Shown here: piece by piece, positions 5,957 through 13,428 of the stretch | How positions within the stretch are numbered: position 1 is the first letter of the stretch | Layout of the letters: each line of letters starts with the position of its first letter | Source: an uncultured Lachnospiraceae bacterium | Lineage (GTDB): Bacteria; Bacillota; Clostridia; Lachnospirales; Lachnospiraceae | Length of the DNA: 23,237 nt | Reading direction: 5' to 3' | Assembly: GCA_934402515.1 (NCBI GenBank) | Contig: CAKRTZ010000034.1 | Location: 1 to 23,237, forward strand | Notes under the pieces: model-generated | The model's input: only the letters and a program-made list of their open reading frames with translations | Told to the model about the DNA's origin: nothing | Database searches by the model: none | Translations under genes and position numbers: made by a program

Positions 5957-7477
5957 ATGACACTTATTATCGCAGTAGGCATTATCCTTGCACTTTTTAT
6001 CATCCTGTTGTGCATGGGATATGTGAAAGCACCTCCGGATATGGCATTCATCATTTCCGGTATCAAGAAAAAATCCAGGGTGGTTATCGGTAAAGCGAGT
6101 TTCCGGATCCCCTTCCTGGAACGGCTGGATAAACTGAATCTCCGGCTGATTCCCATTGATGTCAAGACCAGCAATGCAGTGCCCACCGCTGATTATATCA
6201 ACATCAACGTGGATGCCACCGTCAATGTAAAAATCAGCAACGAACCCACCAAACTTTTGCTGGCGGCAGAGAACTTCTTAAACCAGGACACCCTGTATAT
6301 TGCAGGCGTGGCAAGAGAGGTGTTAGAAGGTAATGTCCGTGAGATTGTCGGTAAAATGAAACTGGAGGAAATGGTTTCGGACCGTCAGAAATTTGCCAAT
6401 CTGGTAAAAGAAAATGCAGAGCCTGACCTGGCTGCCATGGGCCTGGACATTATCAGTTTCAATGTGCAGAACTTCGTGGATGGCAATGAGGTTATTGAAA
6501 ACCTCGGTATTGATAATATCGTAAAAATCAAAAAGGCAGCAGCCATTGCCAGAGCGGAAAGTGAACGGGATATCAAGGTAGCTCAGGCGACTGCCGACAA
6601 GGAATCCAACGATGCGGCTGTGGCAGCCCAGACAGAAATCGCCAAAAAGCAGAACGAACTTGCCATTAAGCGGTCGGAGCTGCAGATGGAGGCAGACACC
6701 AAGAAAGCGATGGCGGATGCTGCTTACGAAATCCAGAAAGAGGAACAGCGTAAAACCATTGAGATTACCACTGCCAATGCAGATATTGCCAAGCAGGAGC
6801 GGGAAATCGAGTTAAAGCAGAAAGAGGTTGCCGTTAAGGAGCAGGCTCTGGAGGCGGAGATTAAGAAACAGGCAGAGGCAGACCGCTACGCCGTACAGCA
6901 GAAAGCGGATGCCCAGTTGTACCAGCGCCAGAAGGATGCCGAGGCGAAACAGTTCGAGGCACAGCGTCAGGCGGAGGCAATGAAAGCCCAGGCGGACGCG
7001 GACCGGTTTGCCAGAAAGGCCCAGGCAGAGGCGGATCGCTTTGCCAAGGAGCAGGAGGCTGCCGGTATCAAAGCGGTCGGTGATGCGGAGGCGAGTGCCA
7101 TCGCAGCCAAAGGCCTGGCAGAGGCAGAGGCGATGGAGAAAAAAGCCGAGGCGTATTCCAAGTACAACAAGGCAGCGATGGCAGAAATGATGATCAAGGT
7201 ATTGCCTGAGATTGCCGGCAAGATTGCAGAGCCTCTCACCCAGATTGACAAGATTACCATTATCGGGGGCGATGGTGGCAGCACCGGTGTCGACCAGATT
7301 GCAGGAAATGTGCCCGCTGTCATGGCGAAACTTTTTGAGAGCATGAGGGAAACCACCGGCATCGACCTGGCGGAGATTGTGAAGGCAGACAGCTATGATG
7401 CTAAAGTAAACCGCAATGTCAATGTCACCGGACTGGAAGGTGCCAATGTCACCATGGAGGTACCTGCGCAGGCATAA
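5957..7477 (+). CDS. Flotillin-like SPFH/band 7 membrane scaffold protein
   Basis: This 506-residue protein has the flotillin architecture: an N-terminal membrane anchor (about 2-20), an SPFH/PHB domain (about 25-200, with 'NINVDATVNVKISNEP' and 'LEGNVREIVGKMKLEEM'), a very long Ala/Glu/Lys-rich coiled coil (about 190-410, many AEA and KQxEA steps), and a C-terminal region with 'MIKVLPEIAGKIAEPLTQIDKITIIGG', the usual flotillin tail. Family members (FloT, FloA, YqiK) assemble in membrane microdomains and support secretion, signalling and envelope integrity. The start is ATG 5957 after AGAGAGG at 5-base spacing. No nfeD partner gene is adjacent. Expression is predicted to depend on the upstream Mn2+-type riboswitch. 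Family identity is firm; the cellular role is inferred. Confidence 0.93.
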   Translation: MTLIIAVGIILALFIILLCMGYVKAPPDMAFIISGIKKKSRVVIGKASFRIPFLERLDKLNLRLIPIDVKTSNAVPTADYININVDATVNVKISNEPTKLLLAAENFLNQDTLYIAGVAREVLEGNVREIVGKMKLEEMVSDRQKFANLVKENAEPDLAAMGLDIISFNVQNFVDGNEVIENLGIDNIVKIKKAAAIARAESERDIKVAQATADKESNDAAVAAQTEIAKKQNELAIKRSELQMEADTKKAMADAAYEIQKEEQRKTIEITTANADIAKQEREIELKQKEVAVKEQALEAEIKKQAEADRYAVQQKADAQLYQRQKDAEAKQFEAQRQAEAMKAQADADRFARKAQAEADRFAKEQEAAGIKAVGDAEASAIAAKGLAEAEAMEKKAEAYSKYNKAAMAEMMIKVLPEIAGKIAEPLTQIDKITIIGGDGGSTGVDQIAGNVPAVMAKLFESMRETTGIDLAEIVKADSYDAKVNRNVNVTGLEGANVTMEVPAQA

Positions 7478-7493
7478 GGAAACGATAACCAGT

Positions 7494-7537
7494 AGAAAGC
7501 CCATGTGAGAAATTTGATTTGCAATGGGTGACTTTCT
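7494..7537 (+). terminator. Probable terminator of the flotillin gene
   Basis: AGAAAGCCCAT (7494-7504) pairs with ATGGG (7524-7528) and, after a 3-base bulge, CTTTCT (7532-7537), followed by the AT-rich ATTATTCT. The T-tail is weak. A second strong hairpin follows at 7544-7581. Confidence 0.55.
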
Positions 7538-7543
7538 ATTATT

Positions 7544-7581
7544 CTGTGGGGCGCAGGTGAAGTAATGGATGCGCTCCACAG
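7544..7581. other. 12-bp hairpin in the intergenic region after the flotillin gene
   Basis: CTGTGGGGCGCA (7544-7555) pairs with TGCGCTCCACAG (7570-7581) with one G-T pair, around a 14-base loop. No T-run follows on the plus strand. It may back up the preceding weak terminator or act on minus-strand transcripts from the deacetylase gene. Confidence 0.45.
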
Positions 7582-7588
7582 GATTTCA

Positions 7589-7618
7589 TTGCTCCCATAG
7601 AAGCCCTTCTGGTATAAT
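7589..7618 (+). promoter_or_regulatory. Orphan extended -10 promoter without a clear gene
   Basis: TGGTATAAT (7610-7618) is a perfect extended -10 box, with TTGCTC 18 bases upstream of the TATAAT (7589-7594). It points toward 7625-7771, which has no recognisable gene, and then into the antisense strand of the deacetylase. A 38-codon frame with an N-terminal CxxC at 7659-7775 lacks a ribosome binding site. A small RNA or antisense transcript is possible. Confidence 0.45.
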
Positions 7619-7727
7619 ACATACTAAATTGCGAAAAAACGTTTTAGACTGTATAAAAATGGAGAACTGCACATTCTGCACTAGTCAACAAAGTCAAAAG
7701 GCTACAAAATATGAGTTTAAATCGGGC

Positions 7728-7748
7728 AAAAATAAGATCATTCTTATT
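7728..7748 (-). terminator. Probable AT-rich terminator of the deacetylase gene
   Basis: On the minus strand AATAAGA pairs with TCTTATT around a 4-base loop and is followed by TTT. It lies 24 bases past the stop codon of the deacetylase gene. The stem is AT-rich, so efficiency is uncertain. Confidence 0.45.
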
Positions 7749-7771
7749 ATTTGTCCAATTGCATGGAAATA

Positions 7772-8527
7772 CTAATTTGCATGCTGCCGTCCTTCATGAT
7801 CCAGATGATAATCATCCCGGATAATCAGCTGGGACAAAGGCACAAACTCATAACCTTTGTCCTTGAGGGTGGTAATGAGGGTGTCCAGTGCCTGGGCGGT
7901 GTACTTGGCTCCGTTGTGGCACAGGATGATGCTGCCGTTGCCCAGATGCTTGTGGTTACACACCGTGTCTACGATGGAATCCACGCCGTAGTCCTTCCAG
8001 TCCAAAGAGTCCACATCCCACTGAATCGGGTAGTAACCACAGGCGCGTACCCCTTTAATCACATGATTGTCGTAATCTCCATAGGGCGGACGAAATAGGA
8101 ACATTTCATAGCCTGTCAATGCCTTGACCTTTTCATGTACTTTCATCACCTCGTCCTTGATTTCGCTGTCGGAAATCTGGCTCATGTTTTTGTGGTTTTC
8201 GCTATGATTTCCCAAATCATGCCCCTCGGCGAGAATCATTTTCACATCATCCGGGTAGTTTTCTACCCAGCCTCCCGTCATAAAAAAGGTAACTTTCACA
8301 TCATTTTTCCGCAGTACTTCCATAATCTGTTTCGTGTCCTCATTGCCCCAGGCGGCATCAAAGGTGAGGGCAATCTGAGGCTTGTCGGTCTCCACACAAT
8401 AGATGGGAAGTTCCCGTCCCCCCACGCTGTTGCTCACGGTGGCAGCACCGCCCAGCACATGCAGCATTCCTGCGGTAAAAACAAAAAGCGCTCCGAAATA
8501 GAGCAGAAAATCCTTCCATTTTTTCAT
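7772..8527 (-). CDS. PdaB-like polysaccharide deacetylase (NodB domain)
   Basis: This 251-residue protein has one N-terminal membrane segment (about 7-28) acting as an uncleaved anchor or signal, then a NodB/carbohydrate esterase 4 domain that removes acetyl groups from cell-wall glycans outside the membrane. Visible motifs: 'LTFDAAWGNEDT' (54-65, with base Asp57), 'GNHSENH' (106-112, metal-binding His108 and His112), 'RPPYGDYD' (146-153) and 'LCHNG' (202-206). The second Asp of the classical TFDD motif is replaced by Ala58; PdaB-type sporulation proteins also carry TFDxxWG, so this is the nearest subgroup. The ribosome binding site AAAAAGG is 12 bases from the ATG. It lies 75 bases downstream of the DHH phosphoesterase and is probably cotranscribed. 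Confidence 0.85.
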   Translation of the reverse strand: MKKWKDFLLYFGALFVFTAGMLHVLGGAATVSNSVGGRELPIYCVETDKPQIALTFDAAWGNEDTKQIMEVLRKNDVKVTFFMTGGWVENYPDDVKMILAEGHDLGNHSENHKNMSQISDSEIKDEVMKVHEKVKALTGYEMFLFRPPYGDYDNHVIKGVRACGYYPIQWDVDSLDWKDYGVDSIVDTVCNHKHLGNGSIILCHNGAKYTAQALDTLITTLKDKGYEFVPLSQLIIRDDYHLDHEGRQHAN

Positions 8528-8602
8528 TCGACAACCATACCTTTTTCTATTACTACATGGTATGAGAGAAATACCGGGGCTTATGCCTGTACAGAAGGAT
8601 TT

Positions 8603-10117
8603 TCAGACCTTTTCGTAGGTGTCCTCAAAGGTCTCCTTTTTTACTACAAATAAATCATGCACATTGCTGTCCAGCACCACCAGATAATCGCCGGGATTTC
8701 CGGTGATGTAGCGGCTGTTGTCCCACATGGAAAAGACTTTGACCCCTTTTTCCAGTTTCCGGGCATGCACCAGTGCCTCTGCAGCGGGAGTACAGGTCCG
8801 GGCGTGGGCAAGCAGGGGAACCGTGTCGCCGGTCAGCCTATTTTTCACAATGGGGAGACTGCTTTCGTCCGGCAGAACAAAGGATTCGTCCAGACAGTCG
8901 TAGGAGTCCCGCAGATGCCGCAGGGTGGTGGGATGCATGGTGGCATTGGGGCTGATGACAAAAATCAGGTCGGCGGTCACTGTCTGCTCAATTTCCCCCT
9001 CTCCGGTGTATAAGGCAATGGGGGTGCTGAGGGGCAGGCAGTCCGTAGCTTTCACATAGCCGTAAGGGATTTTCTTCTTCCGGTAGGTGGGCATGGTGGA
9101 CAAGTCCGCCTCGTAGTCCTGGGCATAGAGAATGTCATAGGTGTTGAAATATTCAATCATGCGATTGTTGAAAAATGCCTCGGAGTGGGTGGAGGGATGT
9201 TTCTCGGCATAAAGTTTGCGGTTTACATAACCTCCGGCTTTCTCCAGATGCCCGCCGCCGTTTCCGATGCCTTCTGTGAGAAAAGCCGCCAGTTCACTGG
9301 CATTGACTTCCTTGATACAGGAACGGACGGACAGCTTGTAATCGCCGCTTCCTTCTATTTTATTATAGACCAGGCAGCTGGTAACCTCTGCCACCTGGAG
9401 GAGAAAGTCGCTGATGAGTCCCAGAATGTTGGGGTCACAGGGCTGCGCCTGGATGACGGCAAAATGGTAGTCATCGTTGTAGCTGTAGCGAATCATGGCA
9501 ACCCCGGCGATTTCCAGCTCCCGGAGGGAAAGGTTGGAGTTGCGGAACAGGGTAATCAGATTTTTGTCAAAGTGGAGAGATTCCCGCATATCTATGTCCA
9601 GAGGATTATAAAGCTCGGCAAATTGTCCGGTGTCCGTGTAGAGACCATAGTAAAGCGCTGTGTCAAGATAAGGGTAGTCGGAAAAACGAAAATCCTCATT
9701 GCACAGAAGCTTCCAGACTAACGTGGCACAGCTGCCTAGAGAGGAAACCACAACCTTTTTCTCCAAATCGGCAGAAACATCCTGATGGTGGTCGATAATG
9801 GCCACATCCTCTGCCTCAATGGGGGTGACATTGCCCTCGCCGTACTGACAGTCCACGGTGATGAGCAGTCCCGGAACCTGGAGAGGCTGACCGGAAAAGG
9901 GTGCCAGATAGGTAATGGGAAGATGGAGACGGTCGATCATCAGTGTGAGGTTTGCCTTTTGAATGGGGGCGCGTCCGCTGTAGATCAGCTGGACGGATTT
10001 TCCTTTGGAGGAAAAATAGCAGTACAGTCCGTAGCCGGAAGCCAGGGCATCCGCATCGGGATTGTCGTGGCACTGTATGGTAATCTGGTCATAAATTTCC
10101 AAATCCTTTAATCTCAT
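8603..10117 (-). CDS. DHH/DHHA1 family phosphoesterase with C-terminal extension
   Basis: The first ~300 residues have the DHH phosphoesterase layout: 'HDNPDADALASG' (17-28), 'TVDC' (87-90, Asp89), the DHH signature 'IDHH' (108-111), a 'YTDTG' segment (160-164), and a DHHA1 motif 'GNGGGHLEKAGG' (285-296). Relatives such as NrnA degrade oligoribonucleotides, pApA or pAp in the cytoplasm. At 504 residues it is about 180 longer than NrnA; residues ~300-504 form a separate domain ending in 'NPGDYLVVLD', which I do not recognise beyond a resemblance to PGDY-type modules. The ATG at 10117 follows GGAAAGGA with 9-base spacing and a good promoter at 10169-10197. It leads an operon with the PdaB-like gene. 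The exact substrate is not determinable. Confidence 0.85.
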   Translation of the reverse strand: MRLKDLEIYDQITIQCHDNPDADALASGYGLYCYFSSKGKSVQLIYSGRAPIQKANLTLMIDRLHLPITYLAPFSGQPLQVPGLLITVDCQYGEGNVTPIEAEDVAIIDHHQDVSADLEKKVVVSSLGSCATLVWKLLCNEDFRFSDYPYLDTALYYGLYTDTGQFAELYNPLDIDMRESLHFDKNLITLFRNSNLSLRELEIAGVAMIRYSYNDDYHFAVIQAQPCDPNILGLISDFLLQVAEVTSCLVYNKIEGSGDYKLSVRSCIKEVNASELAAFLTEGIGNGGGHLEKAGGYVNRKLYAEKHPSTHSEAFFNNRMIEYFNTYDILYAQDYEADLSTMPTYRKKKIPYGYVKATDCLPLSTPIALYTGEGEIEQTVTADLIFVISPNATMHPTTLRHLRDSYDCLDESFVLPDESSLPIVKNRLTGDTVPLLAHARTCTPAAEALVHARKLEKGVKVFSMWDNSRYITGNPGDYLVVLDSNVHDLFVVKKETFEDTYEKV

Positions 10118-10168
10118 GGGAAAAAATCCTTTCCATAATTAATTATTTTTAATCTCATCTTCAATCTG

Positions 10169-10197
10169 ATTCTAGCGGATTCACGTAAGAAAAGCAA
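10169..10197 (-). promoter_or_regulatory. Promoter of the DHH phosphoesterase operon
   Basis: On the minus strand TTGCTT (10197-10192) and TAGAAT (10174-10169) are separated by 17 bases. It is divergent from the alpha-galactosidase promoter. Confidence 0.65.
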
Positions 10198-10224
10198 ATG
10201 GGCTGGCAAGCGGGACAGAATCTC

Positions 10225-10253
10225 TTGTCTTTTCCCCTCTCCGGCGGTATATT
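10225..10253 (+). promoter_or_regulatory. Promoter of the alpha-galactosidase gene
   Basis: TTGTCT (10225-10230), a 17-base spacer and TATATT (10248-10253) form a plausible promoter 38 bases before the start codon. I found no good cre site beside it. Confidence 0.6.
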
Positions 10254-10291
10254 GAGGTAGGGTTTACAGAAATACTTGGGAGGTAACAGAC

Positions 10292-11641
10292 ATGAAGAAC
10301 ATAAGAGAGGAACTACAGGCTGCGGCTCCATTTTCCCCCATGGGATGGAATAGCTGGGACAGCTTTGGCGCCAGCGTGACAGAGGCAGAACTTCTGGAAA
10401 ATGCGGAGTATATGGCTCAGTATCTGAAAAAATACGGTTGGGAATATGTGGTATGCGATATCCAATGGTATGAGCCGGAGGCAGACTCTGCAGGCTATCA
10501 TAAATTCACCAGATTATGCATGGATGAATATTCCCGGCTGCTCCCGGCGGTGAACCGTTTCCCCTCGGCGGCAGATGGCAAAGGGTTCAAGCCCATTGCA
10601 GACCGCATCCATGAACTGGGGTTAAAATTTGGACTGCACATGATGCGGGGCATCCCCAGACAGGCAGTGCATGAGAATGGAAAAATTCTGGGAACGGAGG
10701 CAACCGCCAGACAGATTGCACATCCCGCATCCCTTTGCTCCTGGAATACGGATATGTACGGAATCGATACCACCCAGGAGGGTGCACAGGCTTATTATGA
10801 CTCTGTATTTGCCCTCTATGCTTCCTGGGGGGTGGACTATGTCAAGGTAGATGATCTTGGTCATACTTATTATACGCCGGAAGCACCCCGATGTGCAGCA
10901 CGGGAGTTGGAAATGATTCACCGGGCAATTCAGAACAGCGGAAGAACCATGGTGTTAAGCGTTTCCCCGGGACCGGCACAGCTATCTGATGGAGCGGTGT
11001 TACAGCAAAATGCCAACTTGTGGCGCATGACAGACGACCTTTGGGATGATTGGAATGATGTGAAGGCAATGTTTGAACGGTGCCAGGAATGGCAGGACTA
11101 CGTGGGAGATGGCAGCTGGCCGGATTGTGACATGCTTCCTTTAGGACATATTGCAATTCGTTCCAATGCCAGAGGTCTGGGAGATCGTTATACCCGCCTG
11201 ACCCAGGACGAACAGAAAACTATGATGACATTGTGGGGAATGTTCCGTTCTCCCCTGATGTTTGGTGGAAACTTAAAGGACAATGACGACTTTACTAACA
11301 GCTTGCTGACTAACAGCGGCATCCTCAAGATGCACCGGGATGGCAGAAATGCCAGAGAGATTTACCGGGAGGAGGATGTGGTTATCTGGAAGAGTACTAC
11401 CGAGGATGAAAAGACGGTCTTTCTGGCAATCTTTAACTTAAATGACAAGGCAAAGAGCGTCCGCCTGCTGCCAAATGTATTGCAGTTACAGGACACCAGA
11501 AACCTGCCCGCATTCTACGCAGGACTGGAAATCTGGACTTCGGAAACGGTCTCTGTGCCTGGACTTGCCAGGATTGCAGCCCCTGTGGTACACATCCCGG
11601 CACACGGCGTGGTATGCTACCGTTTTCAATTTGATGAATAA
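10292..11641 (+). CDS. GH27 family alpha-galactosidase-like glycoside hydrolase
   Basis: This 449-residue enzyme is a cytoplasmic glycoside hydrolase (no signal peptide) of family GH27, whose members remove terminal alpha-galactosyl (or related arabinopyranosyl) residues from oligosaccharides. It opens with the hallmark 'MGWNSWDSFG' (17-26), has the nucleophile segment 'YVKVDD' (183-188, Asp187) and the acid/base segment 'WRMTDD' (244-249, Asp249), followed by a beta-sandwich C-terminal domain from about 350. The usual KYDN is KVDD here, which departs from classical plant and yeast enzymes. GGGAGG with 8-base spacing supports ATG 10292. No transporter or sugar regulator is adjacent, so the substrate would need a remote importer. 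GH27 membership is firm, the exact sugar is not. Confidence 0.9.
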   Translation: MKNIREELQAAAPFSPMGWNSWDSFGASVTEAELLENAEYMAQYLKKYGWEYVVCDIQWYEPEADSAGYHKFTRLCMDEYSRLLPAVNRFPSAADGKGFKPIADRIHELGLKFGLHMMRGIPRQAVHENGKILGTEATARQIAHPASLCSWNTDMYGIDTTQEGAQAYYDSVFALYASWGVDYVKVDDLGHTYYTPEAPRCAARELEMIHRAIQNSGRTMVLSVSPGPAQLSDGAVLQQNANLWRMTDDLWDDWNDVKAMFERCQEWQDYVGDGSWPDCDMLPLGHIAIRSNARGLGDRYTRLTQDEQKTMMTLWGMFRSPLMFGGNLKDNDDFTNSLLTNSGILKMHRDGRNAREIYREEDVVIWKSTTEDEKTVFLAIFNLNDKAKSVRLLPNVLQLQDTRNLPAFYAGLEIWTSETVSVPGLARIAAPVVHIPAHGVVCYRFQFDE

Positions 11642-11647
11642 AAATAC

Positions 11648-11665
11648 AAATATTGGTTAATATTT
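11648..11665 (+). terminator. Weak AT-rich hairpin after the alpha-galactosidase gene
   Basis: AAATATT (11648-11654) and AATATTT (11659-11665) pair around GGTT, shortly after the stop codon. There is no T-run, so termination here is doubtful; no better candidate is present before the next promoter. Confidence 0.25.
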
Positions 11666-11679
11666 ATGCAAATTTATGG

Positions 11680-11708
11680 TTGCAATCTGGTTCACCTTCT
11701 GTTATATT
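11680..11708 (+). promoter_or_regulatory. Promoter of the amino acid ABC transporter operon
   Basis: TTGCAA (11680-11685), a 17-base spacer and TATATT (11703-11708) lie 34 bases before the binding-protein gene. No T-box or riboswitch-like leader fits in the short leader. Confidence 0.7.
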
Positions 11709-11742
11709 GGACGATAGTTAAAATATATTAGGAGGATTTATT

Positions 11743-12627
11743 ATGAAAAAAACAATCGCAACCATGTTAGCTGTTGTGCTTGGTGTTGTATCCCTGACCG
11801 CTTGTGGCAGCAGCAATACCGCAGCTACAACAGAAACCGCACAGACTGTAGAGAGTGCAGCAGCAGATACCGAGACAACCGCTGCTGAGACCGAGACTGC
11901 TGCTGCAGACACTGAGACTGCAGGCACAGATGCAGCAGTAACAACCCTTCAGGACGGCGTCCTGACCGTAGGTTCCAATCTGACTTTCCCGCCCTTTGAT
12001 ACGGTGGATGACAATGGCACCCCTGATGGATTTGATGTAAAGCTCATCGAAGCAATCGCTGAGAAACTGGGTCTGACCGTTGAATGGCAGGATATGGAGT
12101 TCGGTGCTTTAGTAGCAGCAATCGGAACCAAAATCGACTGCTCCATCGCAGCAATGACCATTACCGATGAGAGAAAACAGACCGTAGATTTCGCCGACCC
12201 TTACTTTGATGCTGTACAGTACATCGTAATGAAGTCCGATGCAGAAATCAAAACCGCGGATGACTTAAAGGGGCTGACCATCGGTGTACAGATGGGAACC
12301 ACCGGTGACTACGCTGCACAGGAAATCGAAGGTGCAACCGTACAGGCATACGACAAAGCGGTATACGCTGTAAATGATTTACTGAATGGTAAAGTAGATT
12401 GTGTTATTGTAGACCAGGGTCCTGCAAAAGTATTTGAGGCAAATAACGAGGGCAAAATCGTTGCTGTATCCGGTGCTGAATTCGGTTTCGAGGTTGAGCA
12501 GTATGGTATCGCACTTCCCAAGGGTTCACCTTTGGTTGACCAGTTCAACACCGCTCTGAAAGAGTTAAAAGAGGATGGCACCTACGATGCACTGTATGAG
12601 GAGTACATTGTAGGCTACGAGGAGTAA
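11743..12627 (+). CDS. Amino acid ABC transporter substrate-binding lipoprotein
   Basis: This 294-residue protein belongs to solute-binding protein family 3 (polar amino acids). The N-terminus is a lipoprotein signal with the lipobox LTAC at 18-21, so Cys21 should be lipidated and the protein held outside the membrane. Residues ~22-66 form a low-complexity Ala/Thr/Glu linker made of degenerate ADTET/AETET steps. The folded domain begins near 'DGVLTVGSNLTFPPFD' (about 71-86) and contains 'MTITDERKQTVDFADPYF', the family's ligand-contact segment with the conserved Arg, and 'GVQMGTTGD'. AGGAGG precedes the ATG. It is the first gene of the operon with permease and ATPase. The amino acid carried (glutamine, arginine, cystine etc.) cannot be assigned. 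Confidence 0.92.
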   Translation: MKKTIATMLAVVLGVVSLTACGSSNTAATTETAQTVESAAADTETTAAETETAAADTETAGTDAAVTTLQDGVLTVGSNLTFPPFDTVDDNGTPDGFDVKLIEAIAEKLGLTVEWQDMEFGALVAAIGTKIDCSIAAMTITDERKQTVDFADPYFDAVQYIVMKSDAEIKTADDLKGLTIGVQMGTTGDYAAQEIEGATVQAYDKAVYAVNDLLNGKVDCVIVDQGPAKVFEANNEGKIVAVSGAEFGFEVEQYGIALPKGSPLVDQFNTALKELKEDGTYDALYEEYIVGYEE

Positions 12628-12634
12628 TTCCTGC

Positions 12635-12663
12635 GTGACAATACCGCATAAATAGGCTATAAT
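12635..12663 (+). promoter_or_regulatory. Internal promoter before the permease gene
   Basis: GTGACA (12635-12640), a 17-base spacer and a perfect TATAAT (12658-12663) form a promoter in the gap after the binding-protein gene. The expected start near 12670 lies within the 5' arm of the terminator hairpin at 12665-12694. Confidence 0.55.
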
Positions 12664-12664
12664 C

Positions 12665-12695
12665 AAAGGCATCGGTGTCTGCGCCGATGCCTTTT
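12665..12695 (+). terminator. Intercistronic terminator after the binding-protein gene
   Basis: AAAGGCATCGG (12665-12675) pairs perfectly with CCGATGCCTTT (12684-12694) across an 8-base loop, with TTTT at the end. Partial termination here would give more binding protein than permease, a common arrangement in such operons. Confidence 0.8.
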
Positions 12696-12717
12696 AAAGA
12701 TTAGAGGAGGATTATAA

Positions 12718-13428
12718 ATGAGTGATTTTCAGGTATGGCTTGAAAATGTGAAGCAAGCCGCCTACATGGCTTTTATCCAGGGTGACCGCTGGAAACTGTA
12801 TTTCAAGGGACTGGGTGTTACCATGCAGCTCGCCGTCTATGCGGCAATCATTGGTATGGTAATCGGTACCATCATCGCCTTTATGAAACTTTCCACCAGA
12901 AAGAACGGAAAGCCCAGTATCTGGTCTTATCTTGCCACTGCATATATGGATGTGATTCGTGGAACACCGTCGGTACTGCAACTGTTGATTATGTGGTTTA
13001 TTATTTTTGCATCCTGCAAAAACAGTATGCTGGTGGCTGCACTGGCATTCGGCATTAACAGTGGTGCTTATGTGGCAGAGATTGTCCGTGCCGGTATCCT
13101 GGCAGTGGATAAGGGACAGACCGAGGCAGGGCGTGCCCTGGGACTTTCCAAATTCCAGACCATGATTTACATTGTGATTCCCCAGGCAATCAAAAATGTA
13201 CTGCCTCCCATTGGGAACGAATTTATTGTGCTGATTAAAGAGACAGCGATTGTGGGTTATGTGAGCATGACCGACTTAACCCGTGCGGCGAACCAGGTGG
13301 TTTCTCTGACCTACCAGGCATTCATGCCTTTGATCGGTGCCGCCGTCATTTACTTTGTCATCATCAAGATTTTGACAATTCTGCTGGCAAAACTGGAGAG
13401 GAGGCTGCGTCAAGGTGATAACCGTTAA
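12718..13428 (+). CDS. Amino acid ABC transporter permease (HisM/GlnP type)
   Basis: This 236-residue inner-membrane protein is a HEAT-type permease subunit of polar amino acid ABC importers. It has about five membrane segments and the family's 'DVIRGTPSVLQLLIMWF' (about 80-96) followed by the coupling-helix EAA motif 'EAGRALGLSKFQTMIYIVIPQAIKNVLPP' (from about 139, starting at Glu139), which contacts the ATPase. The ATG at 12718 follows GAGGAGG. A single permease gene implies a homodimer. Its 3' end overlaps the ATPase gene by 14 bases, so translation is probably coupled. Confidence 0.93.
   Translation: MSDFQVWLENVKQAAYMAFIQGDRWKLYFKGLGVTMQLAVYAAIIGMVIGTIIAFMKLSTRKNGKPSIWSYLATAYMDVIRGTPSVLQLLIMWFIIFASCKNSMLVAALAFGINSGAYVAEIVRAGILAVDKGQTEAGRALGLSKFQTMIYIVIPQAIKNVLPPIGNEFIVLIKETAIVGYVSMTDLTRAANQVVSLTYQAFMPLIGAAVIYFVIIKILTILLAKLERRLRQGDNR

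Noticed and set aside
6812..7579. 255-codon minus-strand frame opposite the flotillin coiled coil
   Set aside because: It is the antisense shadow of the GC-rich, repetitive AEA/KQ codons; no ribosome binding site or recognisable domain.
7569..7775. 68-codon plus-strand frame in the flotillin-deacetylase gap, including a 38-codon CxxC peptide from 7659
   Set aside because: No ribosome binding site before either start and no recognisable similarity; kept only as part of the orphan-promoter observation.
10118..10291. Possible catabolite-repression (cre) site near the alpha-galactosidase promoter
   Set aside because: No sequence there fits the cre consensus well enough to report.
11709..11742. 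T-box or amino acid riboswitch before the ABC transporter
   Set aside because: The leader is too short and lacks any conserved T-box element.
11812..11940. Repetitive DNA after the lipobox as a possible CRISPR or tandem-repeat array
   Set aside because: It is in-frame low-complexity coding sequence for the lipoprotein linker; units are degenerate and have no spacers.
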